The position numbers were made by a program, and so were the translations under genes. The notes below the pieces were generated by a model. It made no database searches, was not told the DNA's origin, and saw only the letters and a list, made by a program, of their open reading frames with translations. A stretch of DNA of 64,000 nt, from assembly GCA_040219295.1 (NCBI GenBank), contig JAVJST010000005.1, positions 310,001 to 374,000 on the forward strand, read 5' to 3'. This DNA comes from JAVJST01 sp040219295. GTDB taxonomy: Bacteria; Pseudomonadota; Alphaproteobacteria; Rhodospirillales; Casp-alpha2. Positions 61,927-64,000 of this stretch are shown here, piece after piece (positions within the stretch are counted from its first letter, which is position 1; each line of letters begins with the position of its first letter).

Positions 61927-64000
61927 TCAGTCGTTGCGCAGAAGCGGCGCGGCCTTCTTGTTGAGCGCTGCGAGGGTGCCGATCATGCCCGCGCCCACGG
62001 TGCACACCAGCGCCGCGATCACCGTGATGATCGCGGGTTCGGGGGCGAACGCCCACGGCGCTTCCATCAGCCGGGTCATGACGAACCACGCGGCGACGGT
62101 GCCGAGCACGGAGGCGATGGCGGCGGTCACGAGCCCCAGGATGCCGTATTCGAGGGCATAGGCCGTGATCAGGTCGCGTCGCGTCGCGCCCAGGACCTTG
62201 AGCACGACCGCATCGTAGATCCGCTTGCGGTGGCCGGCGGCGATGGCGCCCGCGAGAACGAGAACGCCGGCGAAGATGGCGACCACGGCGATGACACGCA
62301 CGGCGACGCCGACGTTCGCGAGGATTTCGGTGACGCCCTCCAGGACTTCCTTGACCCGGATCGCCGACACGTTGGGCAGCTCGCCGACGACGGCTTTCTC
62401 AAGCGCGATTTCCTGCTCGTCGGTCAGGTGCGCGGTGGCGATGTAGGTCATCGGCGCGCTCGCGAGAACACCCGGCGAGAACACCATGACGAAATTGATG
62501 CCGAGATCGTTCCAGTCGATCCGGCGCCAGTTGGCAACCTTGGCGGTGATCGGCCGGCCCAAAACGTTCACGGTGATGGTGTCGCCGATCTGCAGGTCGA
62601 AGGCCTCGGCGGCCTCGGCGTCGAACGAGACGAGTTGCTCACCGGCGTAGTCGGGCGGCCACCACTCGCCCTTGACGATCTTCTCCGGGTCCGGCGGTCC
62701 GCCCGCCGTCCAGGTCAGGCCGCGGTCGCCCCTGAGGATCCACGCTTCCTGCGGCGGCGGCACGATTTCGCTCGCCGGTACGCCCTTCATGGCGCTGACC
62801 CGGCCGCGCAGCATCGGCACGGTCTGCGTGCGGATCGGCGGGTCGAACGACGCAGCGATGCGCTCGAACGTCGGCACCTGGTCGGGCTGCAGGTCGATGA
62901 AGTAGTAGCCGGGGATCTCGCCGCGCAAGGCGCCGTCGAGCTGGGTCTTGAGGTTGTATTCCAGCAACGCCACGCCGACGAGGACCGTCAGGCCCATGCC
63001 GAGCGACATGATGACCCCGCCAGTCGCTCCGCCCGGGCGGTGGAGGTTGGCGATGGCGAGTCGCAGCTTGGCGTTGCGCGGCCGGGGCAGGCGGCGCGAC
63101 ACGGCGACCACGGCGAAGCCGATCAGGGCGAACGCGCCGAGCGCAGCGATGGCGCCGAGCACGAAGCCGGCCGCCAGCCACGGCTGTGCCGAGGTCAGCA
63201 CGGCGCTGACCGCGAGGATCAGGGCGAACACGCCGACCACGGCCAGGGTCGGCCAACCGGGAAAGCCGCTGATCGGCGCGACCTGTTCGCGGAACAGCGC
63301 GGCGCCCGGTATCTGGCGGGCGCGCGACAGCGGCCACAACGAGAACACCAGCGTGACCAGCACCCCGAACATGGCAGCCAGCAGGATGGGCTGCCAGTAA
63401 ACGCCCTGGCGCGCGGCGACTGGCAGACGGTCGCCGATGATATCGATAGCGAGCAGGGGCGATGCCAGGCCAAACACGAGACCGATGGCGATGCCGACCA
63501 GCGAGATCAGGCCGACCTGCACCAGGTACATGGCGAGAATCAGGCGCGACGGCGCGCCGAGGCACTTGAGCGTGGCGATGGTCGCGATCTTGCCCTGCAG
63601 GAAATGGCGCACCGCGTTGCCGACGCCGACGCCGCCGACGAGCAGCGCGGTCAACCCGACGATGGTCATGAACGAGCCGACCCGGTCGATGAAGCGCTGG
63701 ATGTTGGGCGCCGCGTTGTCCAGGTCGCGGATACGCCAGCCGGCCTCGGGGAAGGCGGCTTCGGCGCGTTCGGTGAACTGGCCGGGCGTGACGCCGTCCG
63801 GCAGATCGACCCGGTAGTAGTAGCGGATGATGCTGCCGGGTTGCACGAGGCCGGTTTCCGCCAACGCGTCGTTGTTGATCATCAGGCGCGGGCCGAAGTT
63901 GAAGGCGTTGGTGCCGCGGTCCGGCTCGCGGTCGATGACGGTCCGGATCTCGACGCTGACGTCGCCGATGCGAACCCGGTCGCCGACGCCGACGCCGAGG
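61927..64000 (-). CDS. FtsX/YbbP-type ABC transporter permease (5' truncated)
   Basis: The C-terminal 690 or so residues of a large ABC permease of the MacB/FtsX class, similar to YbbP. The frame stays open to the end of the window, with the segment IGDVSVEIRTVIDREPDRGTNAFNFGPR before the first internal Met, a pattern known from YbbP. The visible part has two FtsX domains, each a helix bundle (about 90-210 and 510-640 from the internal Met), separated by a large extracytoplasmic domain. YbbP with YbbA is thought to export or remodel envelope lipids; the ATPase gene would lie beyond the window. Confidence 0.9.
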   Translation of the reverse strand, partial: LGVGVGDRVRIGDVSVEIRTVIDREPDRGTNAFNFGPRLMINNDALAETGLVQPGSIIRYYYRVDLPDGVTPGQFTERAEAAFPEAGWRIRDLDNAAPNIQRFIDRVGSFMTIVGLTALLVGGVGVGNAVRHFLQGKIATIATLKCLGAPSRLILAMYLVQVGLISLVGIAIGLVFGLASPLLAIDIIGDRLPVAARQGVYWQPILLAAMFGVLVTLVFSLWPLSRARQIPGAALFREQVAPISGFPGWPTLAVVGVFALILAVSAVLTSAQPWLAAGFVLGAIAALGAFALIGFAVVAVSRRLPRPRNAKLRLAIANLHRPGGATGGVIMSLGMGLTVLVGVALLEYNLKTQLDGALRGEIPGYYFIDLQPDQVPTFERIAASFDPPIRTQTVPMLRGRVSAMKGVPASEIVPPPQEAWILRGDRGLTWTAGGPPDPEKIVKGEWWPPDYAGEQLVSFDAEAAEAFDLQIGDTITVNVLGRPITAKVANWRRIDWNDLGINFVMVFSPGVLASAPMTYIATAHLTDEQEIALEKAVVGELPNVSAIRVKEVLEGVTEILANVGVAVRVIAVVAIFAGVLVLAGAIAAGHRKRIYDAVVLKVLGATRRDLITAYALEYGILGLVTAAIASVLGTVAAWFVMTRLMEAPWAFAPEPAIITVIAALVCTVGAGMIGTLAALNKKAAPLLRND

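Overview
The window looks like a chromosomal segment of a high-GC alphaproteobacterium, probably a marine or halotolerant member of the Rhodospirillales/Rhodospirillaceae sensu lato. This rests on two conserved alphaproteobacterial backbones (rpmH-rnpA-yidD-yidC-engB-argB ... dapD-dapE-truA, and greA ... lrp-trxB-lsrB), on DUF2336 and PAS_5-type proteins, and on genes for osmolyte catabolism (hydroxyectoine, choline sulfate, probable quaternary amines). No phage, transposase, rRNA or CRISPR array is visible. Gene density is high and many neighbours overlap by 1-4 bases.

0-20 kb: the end of a solute-binding protein gene, an unknown protein, an EamA exporter, truA, a two-Cache sensor kinase and two small membrane proteins. 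The minus-strand housekeeping run follows: rpmH, rnpA, yidD, yidC, engB, argB, then a nucleotidase, dapD and dapE. It is split between argB and the nucleotidase by a diguanylate cyclase, two tandem DUF2336 paralogues and a TauD-type dioxygenase. 20-29 kb: a TVP38 membrane protein paired with a MerA-like flavoprotein, a sensor kinase overlapping tam, a periplasmic GGT, panB-panC, an orphan receiver protein and a LysR regulator.

29-42 kb: an MttB-superfamily methyltransferase with a GcvT-like folate protein, divergent from the LysR gene. Convergent to it is a minus-strand operon with the lower half of (hydroxy)ectoine catabolism (eutB, eutC, asnC/doeX, ssd, atf/doeD), headed by a PQQ-dehydrogenase-like lipoprotein and gpt. 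A second, cytoplasmic GGT and an OmpA-like lipoprotein share a bidirectional terminator. 42-49 kb: tRNA-Arg(ACG), urocanase overlapping an FrhB-like Fe-S protein, greA, a PNPOx-like protein, a Tat-exported amine oxidase and a RhtB exporter.

49-51.2 kb is a loose accessory patch. It holds a HigBA-type toxin-antitoxin pair flanked by a 38-bp duplication of the RhtB gene 5' end, REP-like hairpins, a lone lipoprotein and non-coding DNA. 51-64 kb: choline sulfatase, lrp, trxB and an LsrB/VtlR-type LysR gene. Directly downstream of that regulator is a well-formed small-RNA gene: a palindrome, a sigma70-like promoter with 17-nt spacing, C-rich hairpin loops and an intrinsic terminator. It is best explained as an AbcR-like riboregulator and is the most interesting element here. 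An EF-G paralogue, a PAS protein, aspartate and GABA aminotransferases, a small lipoprotein and a truncated FtsX-type permease complete the window.
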